A stretch of 16,077 nucleotides of DNA from a bacterium (GCA_030632465.1 DAOVUR010000016.1:1-16077); one strand, 5' to 3'; counted from the stretch's first letter, positions 6,683 to 14,445 are shown. Translations and numbers: made by a program. Notes: a model not told the origin generated them from the sequence alone.

Positions 6683-8539
6683 TTAAAAATCTTCTTCTTC
6701 GCCGGATTTTTTTGCTATTTCGCGTTCGATTATATGTATGCCATCGTCCCAGATCTTTAATGATCTTAGATCGCAGGTGATACTGCTACGAAGTTTGGCT
6801 TGATCGGGCTTGAGTGCGGCACGTTCTTTTGACATTTCGCGATGCCAGATTTTGAGTATTAGATCTTTAACTGCATCAATGGCAGCAAACTCTTTACCTA
6901 TCATTTTTGTTGGCGCCATCTGTATGGCAGCTGCAAATTCGCTGAATTCATGGTTGTCGTGGCTTAATTCTCGAATTAGTTCCTGCAGTTTATCTTGGTC
7001 GCCTGTAGCTTGTAGGCAGGCGTTTGCCATATTGATACATAATGGGTTCGCTAGCATTGTTAATGGCAGATATTTTTCTACAGTTTCTGTTATCTCTTTG
7101 TCGGCAATAATTAAGTGCTCGCATAGTGCGCGATCTTCGAAGTGAATAGTGTTAGATGCGGAAGGTTGGTTGCTGTTTTCTCCTGGCGAATTGGCTGGTT
7201 GTCTATTTTCGTTGTTACGGTTATATCTCTGGTTACGCTGCATTTTTTTTGCTAAATCTTCCTGTAGGGAGGTCACTGGTATCTCTAGCTGTTCTGCCGC
7301 TTCTTGTAACATCATGGAACGCTGTACAGCATTAGGGATTTTGGCAATAGTGGTTAGTACTGCATCTGCAATGCGCATGGCACCAACCTCGCTGTGTGAG
7401 TCTTCACTTTGCAATAGAACCTTGACCTGAAAAGAGATGGAGGATAGTGCTTCCTTGAGAATCTTGCTGAAGGCATCATTGCCATGTTTCATTATTAATG
7501 AATCTGGATCTTCTCCTGGTGGTAGCATGGCAATCTTGACTGATAGGCCGGTATCCATGAATATCGCGGCTGTTTTGATTGCAGCTTTTTGTCCTGCTGT
7601 ATCAGGGTCGAAAACAATGATAACGCTATCGGCATAGCGATGTAGGATGGTTGCATGTTCCGGAGTGAAGGCGGTGCCTTGTGAGGCAACGGCATTCTTG
7701 AATCCTGCTTGATGGCACTTTATAACATCAATTTGTCCTTCACAAACTATTGCCTGTCGGATATCAACAATATTTCTTCGTGCTTTTTCTAGGCCGTAAA
7801 GAATTCTGCTCTTGTGGAAGAGTGGGGTTTCTGGGCTGTTAACATATTTTGCGCCTTTATCATCATTTTTCATAACGCGCCCGCTAAAGCCTATGACTCT
7901 TTGCTGTTCATCGCGTATTGGGAACATTAAGCGATCGCGGAATCGGTCGTATACATTTCGTTTACTACCTTCTTCTTTAACGCTGAGTAGTCCTGATTTT
8001 TCAAGTTGCGCTAGGCTGAATCCATGTTTTTTGCCCCACTGTTCGGTATTGTTCCAGCCTAATGGTGCATAGCCGATCATAAACTCAGTTGCGCTTTCCT
8101 CTGATATGTCACGCTGGGCAAGATAATCGCGGGCATGTTTTGCGTTATCCATCTGCAGTAAGCAGCGGCGATAGAATTTTGCTACTTCGTCATGTATCTT
8201 ATATAGTGTGGCTTTATCTTCTGCGGGTCGGCTTCCTTTTTCGTACTCTATTTCAACACCAGCTCGCTCCGCCAGTATTTTTATTGCCGTAGGGTAGTCT
8301 ACGCCTTCATATTTCATGATAAAGCTAAAGACATCACCACCAGCACCGCAACCGAAGCAGTGGAAGAACTGTTTCTGATGATTCACAGTGAAAGATGGGG
8401 TTTTTTCCTTATGAAACGGGCATAGAGCCTTAAGTGCGGGGCCCATTTTTTTGAGATTAATGTAGCCCCCAATAAGGTCAGCGATATCAGTATTAAAACG
8501 GATATCATCAATTGTTCGTTTTGGAATTAGTCCAGCCAT
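6683..8539 (-). CDS. dnaG: DNA primase DnaG
   Basis: Primase of 618 residues that makes RNA primers at the replication fork. The N-terminal CHC2 zinc-binding domain has C40, H43, C61 and C64 (CPFH..., CFGC). The RNA-polymerase domain shows RFRDRLMFPI (199-208) and KYVNSPETPLF (231-241). The TOPRIM fold follows, with E267 in VCEGQID and the DPD acidic pair at 311-313 for metal binding. A polar Asn/Gln/Ser-rich linker around 430-465 leads to the C-terminal helicase-interaction domain, whose sequence is less conserved; the extra length over typical forms lies mainly here. No Shine-Dalgarno sequence precedes the ATG. The gene is not beside rpsU or rpoD here, unlike the classical macromolecular synthesis operon. 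Confidence 0.97.
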   Translation of the reverse strand: MAGLIPKRTIDDIRFNTDIADLIGGYINLKKMGPALKALCPFHKEKTPSFTVNHQKQFFHCFGCGAGGDVFSFIMKYEGVDYPTAIKILAERAGVEIEYEKGSRPAEDKATLYKIHDEVAKFYRRCLLQMDNAKHARDYLAQRDISEESATEFMIGYAPLGWNNTEQWGKKHGFSLAQLEKSGLLSVKEEGSKRNVYDRFRDRLMFPIRDEQQRVIGFSGRVMKNDDKGAKYVNSPETPLFHKSRILYGLEKARRNIVDIRQAIVCEGQIDVIKCHQAGFKNAVASQGTAFTPEHATILHRYADSVIIVFDPDTAGQKAAIKTAAIFMDTGLSVKIAMLPPGEDPDSLIMKHGNDAFSKILKEALSSISFQVKVLLQSEDSHSEVGAMRIADAVLTTIAKIPNAVQRSMMLQEAAEQLEIPVTSLQEDLAKKMQRNQRYNRNNENRQPANSPGENSNQPSASNTIHFEDRALCEHLIIADKEITETVEKYLPLTMLANPLCINMANACLQATGDQDKLQELIRELSHDNHEFSEFAAAIQMAPTKMIGKEFAAIDAVKDLILKIWHREMSKERAALKPDQAKLRSSITCDLRSLKIWDDGIHIIEREIAKKSGEEEDF

Positions 8540-8561
8540 AAGAGGTAATATATCAGAAGAT

Positions 8562-8590
8562 ATTATAAATTAAATCATAATCTTTTTTAA
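8562..8590 (-). promoter_or_regulatory. Possible promoter of dnaG
   Basis: On the minus strand TTAAAA (8590-8585) and a perfect TATAAT (8567-8562) are 17 bases apart. The start near 8555 would leave a leader of about 16 bases with no ribosome binding site, in keeping with the missing Shine-Dalgarno sequence. The region is very AT-rich, so a chance match is possible. Confidence 0.4.
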
Positions 8591-8719
8591 GAGATGAATA
8601 TTTTAGTTAATATATATAATTCTTTACTGATAGATCGGTTTTATGCTTTATTTTCCATAGAGGCAGTTGCCTAACAGAGTAGTTTGGTGAGCAGCTTATA
8701 AGGATAAGGAATTTAAAAC

Positions 8720-10573
8720 ATGCTAAATCAGAAGAAAACAGTCTGCAGCTCATTTCATCATCAGGAGCCGGATTATGCTAGGTCTTCATTTTGCTTCTCG
8801 CAAGATGTAAAAAGGGGGGTTCTTGAAAGATTGACCGCCATTTATGGGAAGGATGCTGCGGAAACTTGGTTGCCAGAGCTGGAGCGAATTTGTCAGGTAT
8901 ATTATGCGTATAAACCGCAGGCACTTATTGATAGCGATTGTTGCTTTGATGCGGATGAGCGATTCACGGAAAAAGATTTAATAGTGATTACGTATGGTGA
9001 TCTTATTGAGGGTGAAGGTGCTTCGCCCTTAGATAATCTGGCAAAGTTCTGTGACTCGATTTTTGTGGGCGCGGTCAATACACTGCATATCTTACCATTT
9101 TTCCCATACTCATCTGATAGAGGTTTTTCAATTATCGATTTTGAAACTGTTGATCCGAATTTAGGAACCTGGAAAGATATAAATGCTCTTGATGAGAGCT
9201 TTGAGCTTATGTTTGATATGGTTGTTAATCATGTTTCGTCTGAAAGTAAATGGTTTAAGGAGTTTTTGAATGGCAATAAGGAGTATGAACAGTTTTTTAT
9301 CTCTTATGATTCCCCTGATAAACTTAGTCCTGAAGAACGGAAACTTATCTTTCGTCCGCGTACCTCGGATGTTCTTTCTGAATTTCAGACACTAAATGGT
9401 CCTCGTTATGTGTGGACTACTTTTTCGCGAGATCAGATTGATCTTAATTATGCTAATCCTAAGGTTCTAGCCGGTGTGCTGGAACTTCTGCTTTTCTATA
9501 TCAGGCATGGCGCAAATATAATCAGGCTTGATGCTGTTACCTATCTATGGAAAGAGCATGGAACGCCTTGTGTTCATCTGGAGCAGACTCATCAAATAAT
9601 CAAACTCTTTAGAGATCTGTTACGGGAGGTTGCGCCACAAGTGGCTTTAATTACCGAAACTAATGTGCCTCATAGGGATAATATCTCCTACTTTGGGAGT
9701 GGGTATGATGAGGCGAATATGGTCTATAATTTTACGCTTCCGCCACTTGTGCTTCATACTTTTTATCGTGAAGATTCAACGGCGTTAACAAGGTGGGCGC
9801 AAGCGCTAGAGAAGCCTTCGCCTGTGACACATTTCTTTAATTTCTCAGATTCACATGATGGTATTGGCCTGAGTGGAGTTAAAGATATTCTGTCGGAGGA
9901 GGATATTGCTTTTATTGCTGAGAAGGCACAAAAATATGGTGGTATAATTTCTTATAAGAGTGGCAGTAATGGTCAGGATATTCCGTATGAGATGAATATA
10001 ACTTGGTATAGTGCACTTAACCGTGATGATGTTGATGAGGGGATGCCGTTACAGGTTAAGCGGTTTATTGCATCTAGAACTATTGCTTTGGTTTTGCAGG
10101 GTGTGCCAGGGATCTACTTTCATAGTATTGTCGGTACAGAGAATGATATTGATGCGGTAAAGGCCAAGCAGTCTAATAGGGCTATTAATCGTTCGGTAAT
10201 TAATGCTAAAGATGTATTTGAGAAGCTTGAGGATCCTGAGTCTAAACTTTCTCATATCGCAAGGCAATTACGAGCTGTGAGTAGGGTGCGGGTAGGGCAT
10301 AGGGCGTTTCATCCAAATGGCCCGCAGCGCGTGTTTGAGTTGTCGTCAGATATTTTTATTATTTTACGTACATCTCCGGAGGGGGATGAAAATATACTTT
10401 GTCTAATCAGTATTGTGGGCCGTGAAAGTAAGGTAAGGATTCCATTATCTGATCTCGGGTTGGATAGCGCGGTCTGGCAAGAGCTGCTTTCGGGTGATGA
10501 TGTGAGTGCGCAAGGTGGCAACCTTAACTTGACGCTGCAGCCGTATGATACATTGTTTCTGGTGCGGGAGTAA
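8720..10573 (+). CDS. GH13_18 sugar phosphorylase (sucrose/glucosylglycerate phosphorylase-like)
   Basis: A 617-residue cytoplasmic alpha-amylase-superfamily protein without signal peptide. The four GH13 regions are intact: region I FDMVVNH (165-171); region II RLDAV with the catalytic nucleophile D271; region III ITETN with the acid/base E313; and region IV SDSHDGIG with D380. ITETNVPHRDNISYFG followed by a YNFTLPPL segment resembles the YcjM/glucosylglycerate phosphorylase side of subfamily 18 more than bifidobacterial sucrose phosphorylase. Such enzymes split glucosides with phosphate to give glucose 1-phosphate. The acceptor (fructose, glycerate or other) cannot be set from sequence. AGGATAAGGA ends 9 bases before the ATG. 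It stands alone, divergent from dnaG, and a palindromic repeat begins at its stop codon. Confidence 0.88.
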   Translation: MLNQKKTVCSSFHHQEPDYARSSFCFSQDVKRGVLERLTAIYGKDAAETWLPELERICQVYYAYKPQALIDSDCCFDADERFTEKDLIVITYGDLIEGEGASPLDNLAKFCDSIFVGAVNTLHILPFFPYSSDRGFSIIDFETVDPNLGTWKDINALDESFELMFDMVVNHVSSESKWFKEFLNGNKEYEQFFISYDSPDKLSPEERKLIFRPRTSDVLSEFQTLNGPRYVWTTFSRDQIDLNYANPKVLAGVLELLLFYIRHGANIIRLDAVTYLWKEHGTPCVHLEQTHQIIKLFRDLLREVAPQVALITETNVPHRDNISYFGSGYDEANMVYNFTLPPLVLHTFYREDSTALTRWAQALEKPSPVTHFFNFSDSHDGIGLSGVKDILSEEDIAFIAEKAQKYGGIISYKSGSNGQDIPYEMNITWYSALNRDDVDEGMPLQVKRFIASRTIALVLQGVPGIYFHSIVGTENDIDAVKAKQSNRAINRSVINAKDVFEKLEDPESKLSHIARQLRAVSRVRVGHRAFHPNGPQRVFELSSDIFIILRTSPEGDENILCLISIVGRESKVRIPLSDLGLDSAVWQELLSGDDVSAQGGNLNLTLQPYDTLFLVRE

Positions 10574-10660
10574 ATCAGCACTCCGACTTGTCTAGGTGTA
10601 GCCAAAGGCGAAGACGGACGCTGTTTTAAAGAACAGCTATGGAAAGCTGTTTTACTGTGA
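10573..10660. repeat. Two-module palindromic repeat with an extended module I
   Basis: Module I here starts ATCAGCACTCCGAC directly after the phosphorylase stop and ends ACGCTG at 10617-10622. About 30 extra bases (TTGTCTAGGTG...AAGACGG) replace the 6-base loop's right side. The extra part pairs imperfectly on itself (TCCG-CTT with AAG-CGGA; GCC-AAA-GGC). A normal module II follows (arms 10632-10638 and 10645-10651, then TTACTGTG). On the plus strand the module II hairpin with its TTTT could act as a weak terminator for the phosphorylase gene. Confidence 0.85.
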
Positions 10661-10667
10661 GTTTAAA

Positions 10668-10738
10668 AATCATAATCGTAATCCTAATCGTACTCGTACT
10701 CGAAAACAGGACAAGCCGATTATGATTATGACTAGGAT
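10668..10738. repeat. Inverted hexanucleotide arrays
   Basis: Six hexamers of the type AATCGT (AATCAT, AATCGT, AATCCT, AATCGT, ACTCGT, ACTCGA) run through 10668-10703. At 10717-10738 a tract of the same hexamer lies in reverse orientation. The two 22-base arms (10669-10690 and 10717-10738) are complementary at 18 of 22 positions, so the locus can form a long imperfect stem. It lies between two copies of the palindromic repeat. Confidence 0.85.
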
Positions 10739-10750
10739 GCAAAATCGTAT

Positions 10751-10803
10751 GTAGATCGGCGCTCCGACGCTGATCCAGACAGCTTTGGAAAGCTGTTTTA
10801 CTG
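10751..10803. repeat. Two-module palindromic repeat overlapping the end of cvpA
   Basis: Module I is at 10754-10775 (GATCGGCG, CTCCGA, CGCTGATC). Module II is at 10777-10803, with a perfect 8-bp stem ACAGCTTT/AAAGCTGT around GG (10779-10796). Module II's conserved TTTACTG contains, on the minus strand, the cvpA stop TAA and its last codon CAG. The modules are in the same order and orientation as the other copies. Confidence 0.88.
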
Positions 10804-11280
10804 GGTATGTTCCTCTACCTGTTCTTCGATATAGGCAATGTGCGGTTTGATGAGTGAGCCGATTAGTGATTCTTCACCGAACTTCTGATTTAGGTAGTCA
10901 TGGTGCACAAGGTTCATAAAGATATATATTATAATAACAATAATTGTAGCTCTTAATAAGCCGGCAATCGTGCCACCTATACGGTCAACTTTTTCTTCTA
11001 TAACTATTGTCATGATTTTCCGTAGCAGGAATTGTATGCAGAGAAGAATGACGAGTGATATTATGATTGTTGATATGAATGCTACGGCCTCTGCTGGCTG
11101 TTCTTCGAGTCTAGTATTCTCTTGTAGCCATATACCGAGTGGTGTTCTGAGCCACATGCCGAAGATGAATGCGCAAAGTACACTTATGAAGTGGGATAGC
11201 TCACCAGAAAGTTTTCTGATAAAACCATGCAGTGCACCTAGTGCGATTAAGATGATGGCTGCAATATCGACAAGGTTCAT
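10798..11280 (-). CDS. CvpA family inner-membrane protein
   Basis: A 160-residue protein with four hydrophobic segments (about 4-20, 27-46, 65-86 and 103-125), the size and layout of the CvpA family. The motif DRIGGTIAGLLR (99-110) before the last helix matches the family's conserved DR.xGxxxGLLRG-like pattern. CvpA was first linked to colicin V production and more widely to envelope integrity; its biochemical role is unsettled. The start at 11280 is chosen over an upstream in-frame ATG at 11304 because GGAG stands 5 bases before it and its A is shared with the stop of the upstream TPR gene (TAATG). The stop codon and last glutamine codon fall inside a dispersed palindromic repeat. Confidence 0.85.
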   Translation of the reverse strand: MNLVDIAAIILIALGALHGFIRKLSGELSHFISVLCAFIFGMWLRTPLGIWLQENTRLEEQPAEAVAFISTIIISLVILLCIQFLLRKIMTIVIEEKVDRIGGTIAGLLRATIIVIIIYIFMNLVHHDYLNQKFGEESLIGSLIKPHIAYIEEQVEEHTQ

Positions 11281-12668
11281 TATTCTCCAGTAGCCAGTAG
11301 CCACTGCTGAGCTTCTTTAGCTTGTGGTGAATTTGGGTCGATGCTGATAAAGCGCTTGAAGTAGTGTCGCGCTTCTTTCACGTTGTTCTCTTTTCTATTG
11401 ATCAGTCCAAGCATGAAGACGGCTTGCGAGTAAAATGGGTCCATCTCCATTGTAACTTGCAGTTGTTCTTTGGCACTTTGGTTATCACCAAGTTCGTAGT
11501 TCACAATTGCGAGCATGTAGCGAGCTTCTATCAGATCACTATTTTTCTTTATTGTTTTCTTAAAATATTTTCTGGCCTGCTTGTAATCTTTTTTACTGTT
11601 GTAAATATGTCCAATTGTGTAGAGGGCGTTCACCATGTCGGGATCATATTTAAGCGCTTTTTTGTATGCAACCATGGCTTCATCATATTTAGCGTTATCG
11701 TAGAGTTTATCGGCTTCGGTAAAGGCTTCCGCAGCTAGCTCGGTTTTAGTTTTTACGGCAGCCTTAAATTCAGGAATCTGCTTTGCTCTCGGATCTGCTG
11801 GAAATATTCTTTTGAAGTTGGCGTATGTGCTGGCGGCCTTATCTTTGTTGTTGATCTTGTTGTAGAGTGATGCGTGCATCCAAAGTGCATCGGCACTGGC
11901 AGGATATTTCTTCACGGTATCGGTAAGTAGTATGAGTGCCTCGTCTGTTTTGTTGGCCTCTATCTTTTTTGTTATTACTTTGAGTATTGTTGCTGGTTGT
12001 GGTTGTTTCGCTATTCTGTTTGTTTCTGTTGTTGTGTTGTTTTTGCGCGATTCAATAAAGTTAGTTGCTATATCTTTCCGTGCTCCATTAGGCGCGGTTT
12101 CAAGGTAGTGAGTAAAGTAATATTCAGCTTTTGCCTTGCCGCCTATCCGCGCATTGTACATAACTGCGAGGTTGAATAGTGCTGCTGGATATTTTGGGTC
12201 TGTGTTGACGGCTTTCTTTAAGAGTAGCTCGCAGTTATGGAATTCTCCACGATAATATTCGATAATTGCTAGTGATGTGATTATTCTTGCTGAGTCTGGT
12301 GCACGCTTAGAGGCCTCTTGGAATGCAAGTTTTGCCTCTTCTAATCTGTCCTCGCTGACATATATCTGCCCAATAAATTCTAATGGTTCTGGTGCGCTGT
12401 CTGATATGGAGCTTGCGGCTTTTAGTGCAGTAATGGCCTCTTCGGATCTCTCTAGTTTCCAGTAGGCTATGCCAAGGTTGCATTGAGCGGATGCACTCTG
12501 TGGGTTTTTCTTGATTGCACGTTCGAAAATAGTGACAGCTGCTTTATAGTTGCCATCTGATATTTTGGCTATGCCTTTTTTGAGGTCTTTCTCAGTGTTA
12601 TTGCCACAACCGCATAATGTGATGGCGACTAGCGTTGTAAGTAATGATATTGTTAGTTTCGGTTTCAC
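11280..12668 (-). CDS. TPR-repeat lipoprotein
   Basis: A 462-residue protein with a lipoprotein signal: hydrophobic residues 5-18 followed by the lipobox LCGC, placing the lipidated cysteine at 21. Tetratricopeptide repeats fill most of the rest: an N-terminal block (about 28-200), a variable link rich in Asn, Lys and Thr around 200-225, and a C-terminal block (about 320-455) with typical pairs such as NALYTIGHIYNSKKDYKQA and AVFMLGLINRKENNVKEA. TPR arrays hold protein partners, and the lipid anchor puts it at the envelope; no partner is evident. The start codon is GTG, with only a weak purine-rich AGAAAG upstream. Its TAA stop overlaps the cvpA ATG by one base, so the two are probably translated together. 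Confidence 0.88.
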   Translation of the reverse strand: MKPKLTISLLTTLVAITLCGCGNNTEKDLKKGIAKISDGNYKAAVTIFERAIKKNPQSASAQCNLGIAYWKLERSEEAITALKAASSISDSAPEPLEFIGQIYVSEDRLEEAKLAFQEASKRAPDSARIITSLAIIEYYRGEFHNCELLLKKAVNTDPKYPAALFNLAVMYNARIGGKAKAEYYFTHYLETAPNGARKDIATNFIESRKNNTTTETNRIAKQPQPATILKVITKKIEANKTDEALILLTDTVKKYPASADALWMHASLYNKINNKDKAASTYANFKRIFPADPRAKQIPEFKAAVKTKTELAAEAFTEADKLYDNAKYDEAMVAYKKALKYDPDMVNALYTIGHIYNSKKDYKQARKYFKKTIKKNSDLIEARYMLAIVNYELGDNQSAKEQLQVTMEMDPFYSQAVFMLGLINRKENNVKEARHYFKRFISIDPNSPQAKEAQQWLLATGE

Positions 12669-12752
12669 GATATTTCTTTCTCTATATTATGTAATAGTAG
12701 CTAAAGTATTTATAAATATTATCTCTATCTAGCGTTCAGTATATGAAACTGA

Positions 12753-12789
12753 TTTACTAGTTCACAGTCTATAGTCTTAAGCTAGTAAA
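12753..12789. other. Perfect 8-bp inverted repeat upstream of the TPR gene
   Basis: TTTACTAG (12753-12760) and CTAGTAAA (12782-12789) are exact reverse complements, with the palindrome CTATAG almost exactly at the centre (12769-12774). The symmetric three-part layout resembles a regulator-binding site in the 190-base gap between the DUF2851 and TPR genes. It could equally be an RNA hairpin. No regulator gene is in the window. Confidence 0.5.
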
Positions 12790-12834
12790 AAACAAGAAAT
12801 AATGATTTCATATTAAAAAATATTATTTGTGAAG

Positions 12835-12854
12835 CTTCGGGGCTTACCCCGAGG
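12835..12854 (-). terminator. Hairpin terminator after DUF2851 gene
   Basis: Arms CTTCGGGG and CCCCGAGG (one G-T pair) enclose a 4-base loop just 4 bases beyond the DUF2851 stop. On the minus strand a T-rich run starts about 16 bases later (AATATTTTTT), farther than in a classical intrinsic terminator. Termination may be partial, leaving some read-through into the TPR and cvpA genes. Confidence 0.5.
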
Positions 12855-12858
12855 AGTA

Positions 12859-14355
12859 TCATTTATGCATGCTAGGTGCTGTTTCGGGTTGCGAGGTATG
12901 CCTAGATAGGCCGGCGGCAAGTTCGCAGTCTGGACAGCCGTTACGCATGTTAAGGCAGAAATCATAAAATATCTGTAGAAGTCCTTGTTGTCGTAAACCG
13001 GAGTTATACATTGTTGGGTTATGGTCGCGGCCGAAGAGGTTAAAGGCTGTCCGGCGCACTAGTGCGTTGTCCTGTTCTGATGGTAGCTCGGTGAGTAGTG
13101 GTGTGATGTTGTGTCCGGTTGCTGCTAGGTAAGGGATGATAACGTTTGTTATTATGGAAGCAATGCGTTTCTCACCCAGTAGAACGGTGGTACGAGTGGA
13201 TTCTTTGCCTTGAAAAGTGAGGCGGTGTTCCCAATAATCAAAAGATGCGGTGGTTCTTAGTAGTGATTTTATGTTGTTGAGCCACGTTTTTGTGCTTTTT
13301 GACTCTGCTTCTTCGATCTGCGCTGAAAGCATGTCGGGTTGCGAGAAGATTGCGGCGGCGGCTGCTAATCGGCGAATAGGGTGATTTTGTGGACGTAGCC
13401 CATCTGTTCGCCACAGTTCGGCGGGTATTATATTTTCATCCCATTGTGATTTATGTTTCCACCACTGATCCCATAGACTTCTGATGAATATGCGAGTTGT
13501 GTTGTCATACCCCTGTTCTGTGTTGGGAATAAGTCCTGCGACACCTAAGAGGAGTGCGTAGGCTGTTAGTGATGAGCCTTGTGCGATATTGCGTAATTCT
13601 TCGACGGGAAGTTTTTGCGCTAGTAGTTGGAATGGTTTTCGGTTCTGTTTGTAGCCGAGCGCGTTCATTATCGACACGTATAGAGACTGCTCTTTATTGC
13701 TTTGTTGTATCTCCATATTCATGCGAGTAGTTTTGAGGCGTAGTCGTTCTTCGCCAGCTGCTTCTAGTAGCTCTTCACATTTTTCTGGTGACCATGTATG
13801 AAGGATCTCCGTGCATGGTGGTAGCTTCTCTTCTATAATTGCATAGGGGTAAGCGGTGATGTCGATATTTTCAAATGAGAAGTGTGGGGTTTCTCGCAAT
13901 GAATCGGCCAGTGATAGTTGAATGGTTCCTGCCGGTAATGAGTCGGCGGGTAGTTCTCCAGGGTAGAAGCATACATGTGCAATGACTCTGTTGTATCTGG
14001 GGTCTTTTTGATGTTTATGGCTATTCCAGTCGCTAGGTCTTATATGTATTTCGATATCACCTTGCACGCGCCTCTGTTCAGTGCCAATAAGTAGAATGGC
14101 ATCTAGGAAATCTGGGCCAGCTTCGAGGTTCCAGCGGCCTGCGTTTATTACTGTTACTTTTTCAGTGCGAAGTGACTGAAGATTGTTAGGTCTCCATCGT
14201 GCGTCTGCCCATACGCACTGTAGTTGGCGTTCTGATACTGGTGGTGGAAGGATGTTATGGCTCTTTTCATGGACAGTGGGGCTGTTGGGGCATAATAGCT
14301 CTTGATAAAGTCTTGATTTTGCGAAATTTTCGGTTATATGGTGATAAATGTTCAT
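12859..14355 (-). CDS. DUF2851 family protein
   Basis: A 498-residue soluble protein of the uncharacterised DUF2851 family, found mostly in Bacteroidetes and PVC-type bacteria. The family core is seen as AGRWNLEAGPDFLDA (72-86), then GDIEIHIRPSDW (99-110), HKHQKDPRYNRV (113-124) and, near the C-terminus, NSGLRQQGLLQIFYDFC and NGCPDC. The order of predicted elements around PD (81-82) and E102-x-H104 (helix, three strands, helix, strand) resembles a PD-(D/E)xK nuclease core; this is my inference, not an established function. The C-terminal cysteines could bind a metal. AGGGAGAAC precedes the ATG by about 5 bases. It is divergent from the ABC transporter genes, with a promoter candidate at 14418-14445. 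Confidence 0.85.
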   Translation of the reverse strand: MNIYHHITENFAKSRLYQELLCPNSPTVHEKSHNILPPPVSERQLQCVWADARWRPNNLQSLRTEKVTVINAGRWNLEAGPDFLDAILLIGTEQRRVQGDIEIHIRPSDWNSHKHQKDPRYNRVIAHVCFYPGELPADSLPAGTIQLSLADSLRETPHFSFENIDITAYPYAIIEEKLPPCTEILHTWSPEKCEELLEAAGEERLRLKTTRMNMEIQQSNKEQSLYVSIMNALGYKQNRKPFQLLAQKLPVEELRNIAQGSSLTAYALLLGVAGLIPNTEQGYDNTTRIFIRSLWDQWWKHKSQWDENIIPAELWRTDGLRPQNHPIRRLAAAAAIFSQPDMLSAQIEEAESKSTKTWLNNIKSLLRTTASFDYWEHRLTFQGKESTRTTVLLGEKRIASIITNVIIPYLAATGHNITPLLTELPSEQDNALVRRTAFNLFGRDHNPTMYNSGLRQQGLLQIFYDFCLNMRNGCPDCELAAGLSRHTSQPETAPSMHK

Positions 14356-14371
14356 TTTTGTTCTCCCTGCT

Positions 14372-14394
14372 TGACGTAGCGTGTAATCACGTCA
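14372..14394. other. Inverted repeat in the DUF2851 leader
   Basis: TGACGT (14372-14377) and ACGTCA (14389-14394) are exact reverse complements. A second inner pairing, CGTG with CACG around TAAT, overlaps the right arm. It lies between the proposed promoter and the ribosome binding site of the DUF2851 gene, a position that suits an operator or a leader hairpin. It is short enough to be chance. Confidence 0.4.
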
Positions 14395-14417
14395 TAATAC
14401 CTACTTTGATTTGAAGT

Positions 14418-14445
14418 GTTGTATCAATTCTGTTGTCGCTGTCAA
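14418..14445 (-). promoter_or_regulatory. Promoter candidate for DUF2851 gene
   Basis: On the minus strand a perfect TTGACA (14445-14440) is followed after 16 bases by TACAAC (14423-14418), a 4/6 match to the -10 box. The start near 14411 gives a leader of about 55 bases that includes the inverted repeat at 14372-14394. Confidence 0.5.

Noticed and set aside
6810..7430. Plus-strand open frames within dnaG
   Set aside because: They are antisense to clearly conserved primase sequence, with no recognisable protein features or start signals.
10049..10605. Minus-strand open frames at the end of the phosphorylase gene
   Set aside because: They are antisense to a conserved GH13 protein, with no ribosome site or family features.
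11364..11738. Plus-strand open frame opposite the TPR gene
   Set aside because: Its hydrophobic composition comes from reading TPR codons antisense; no other support.
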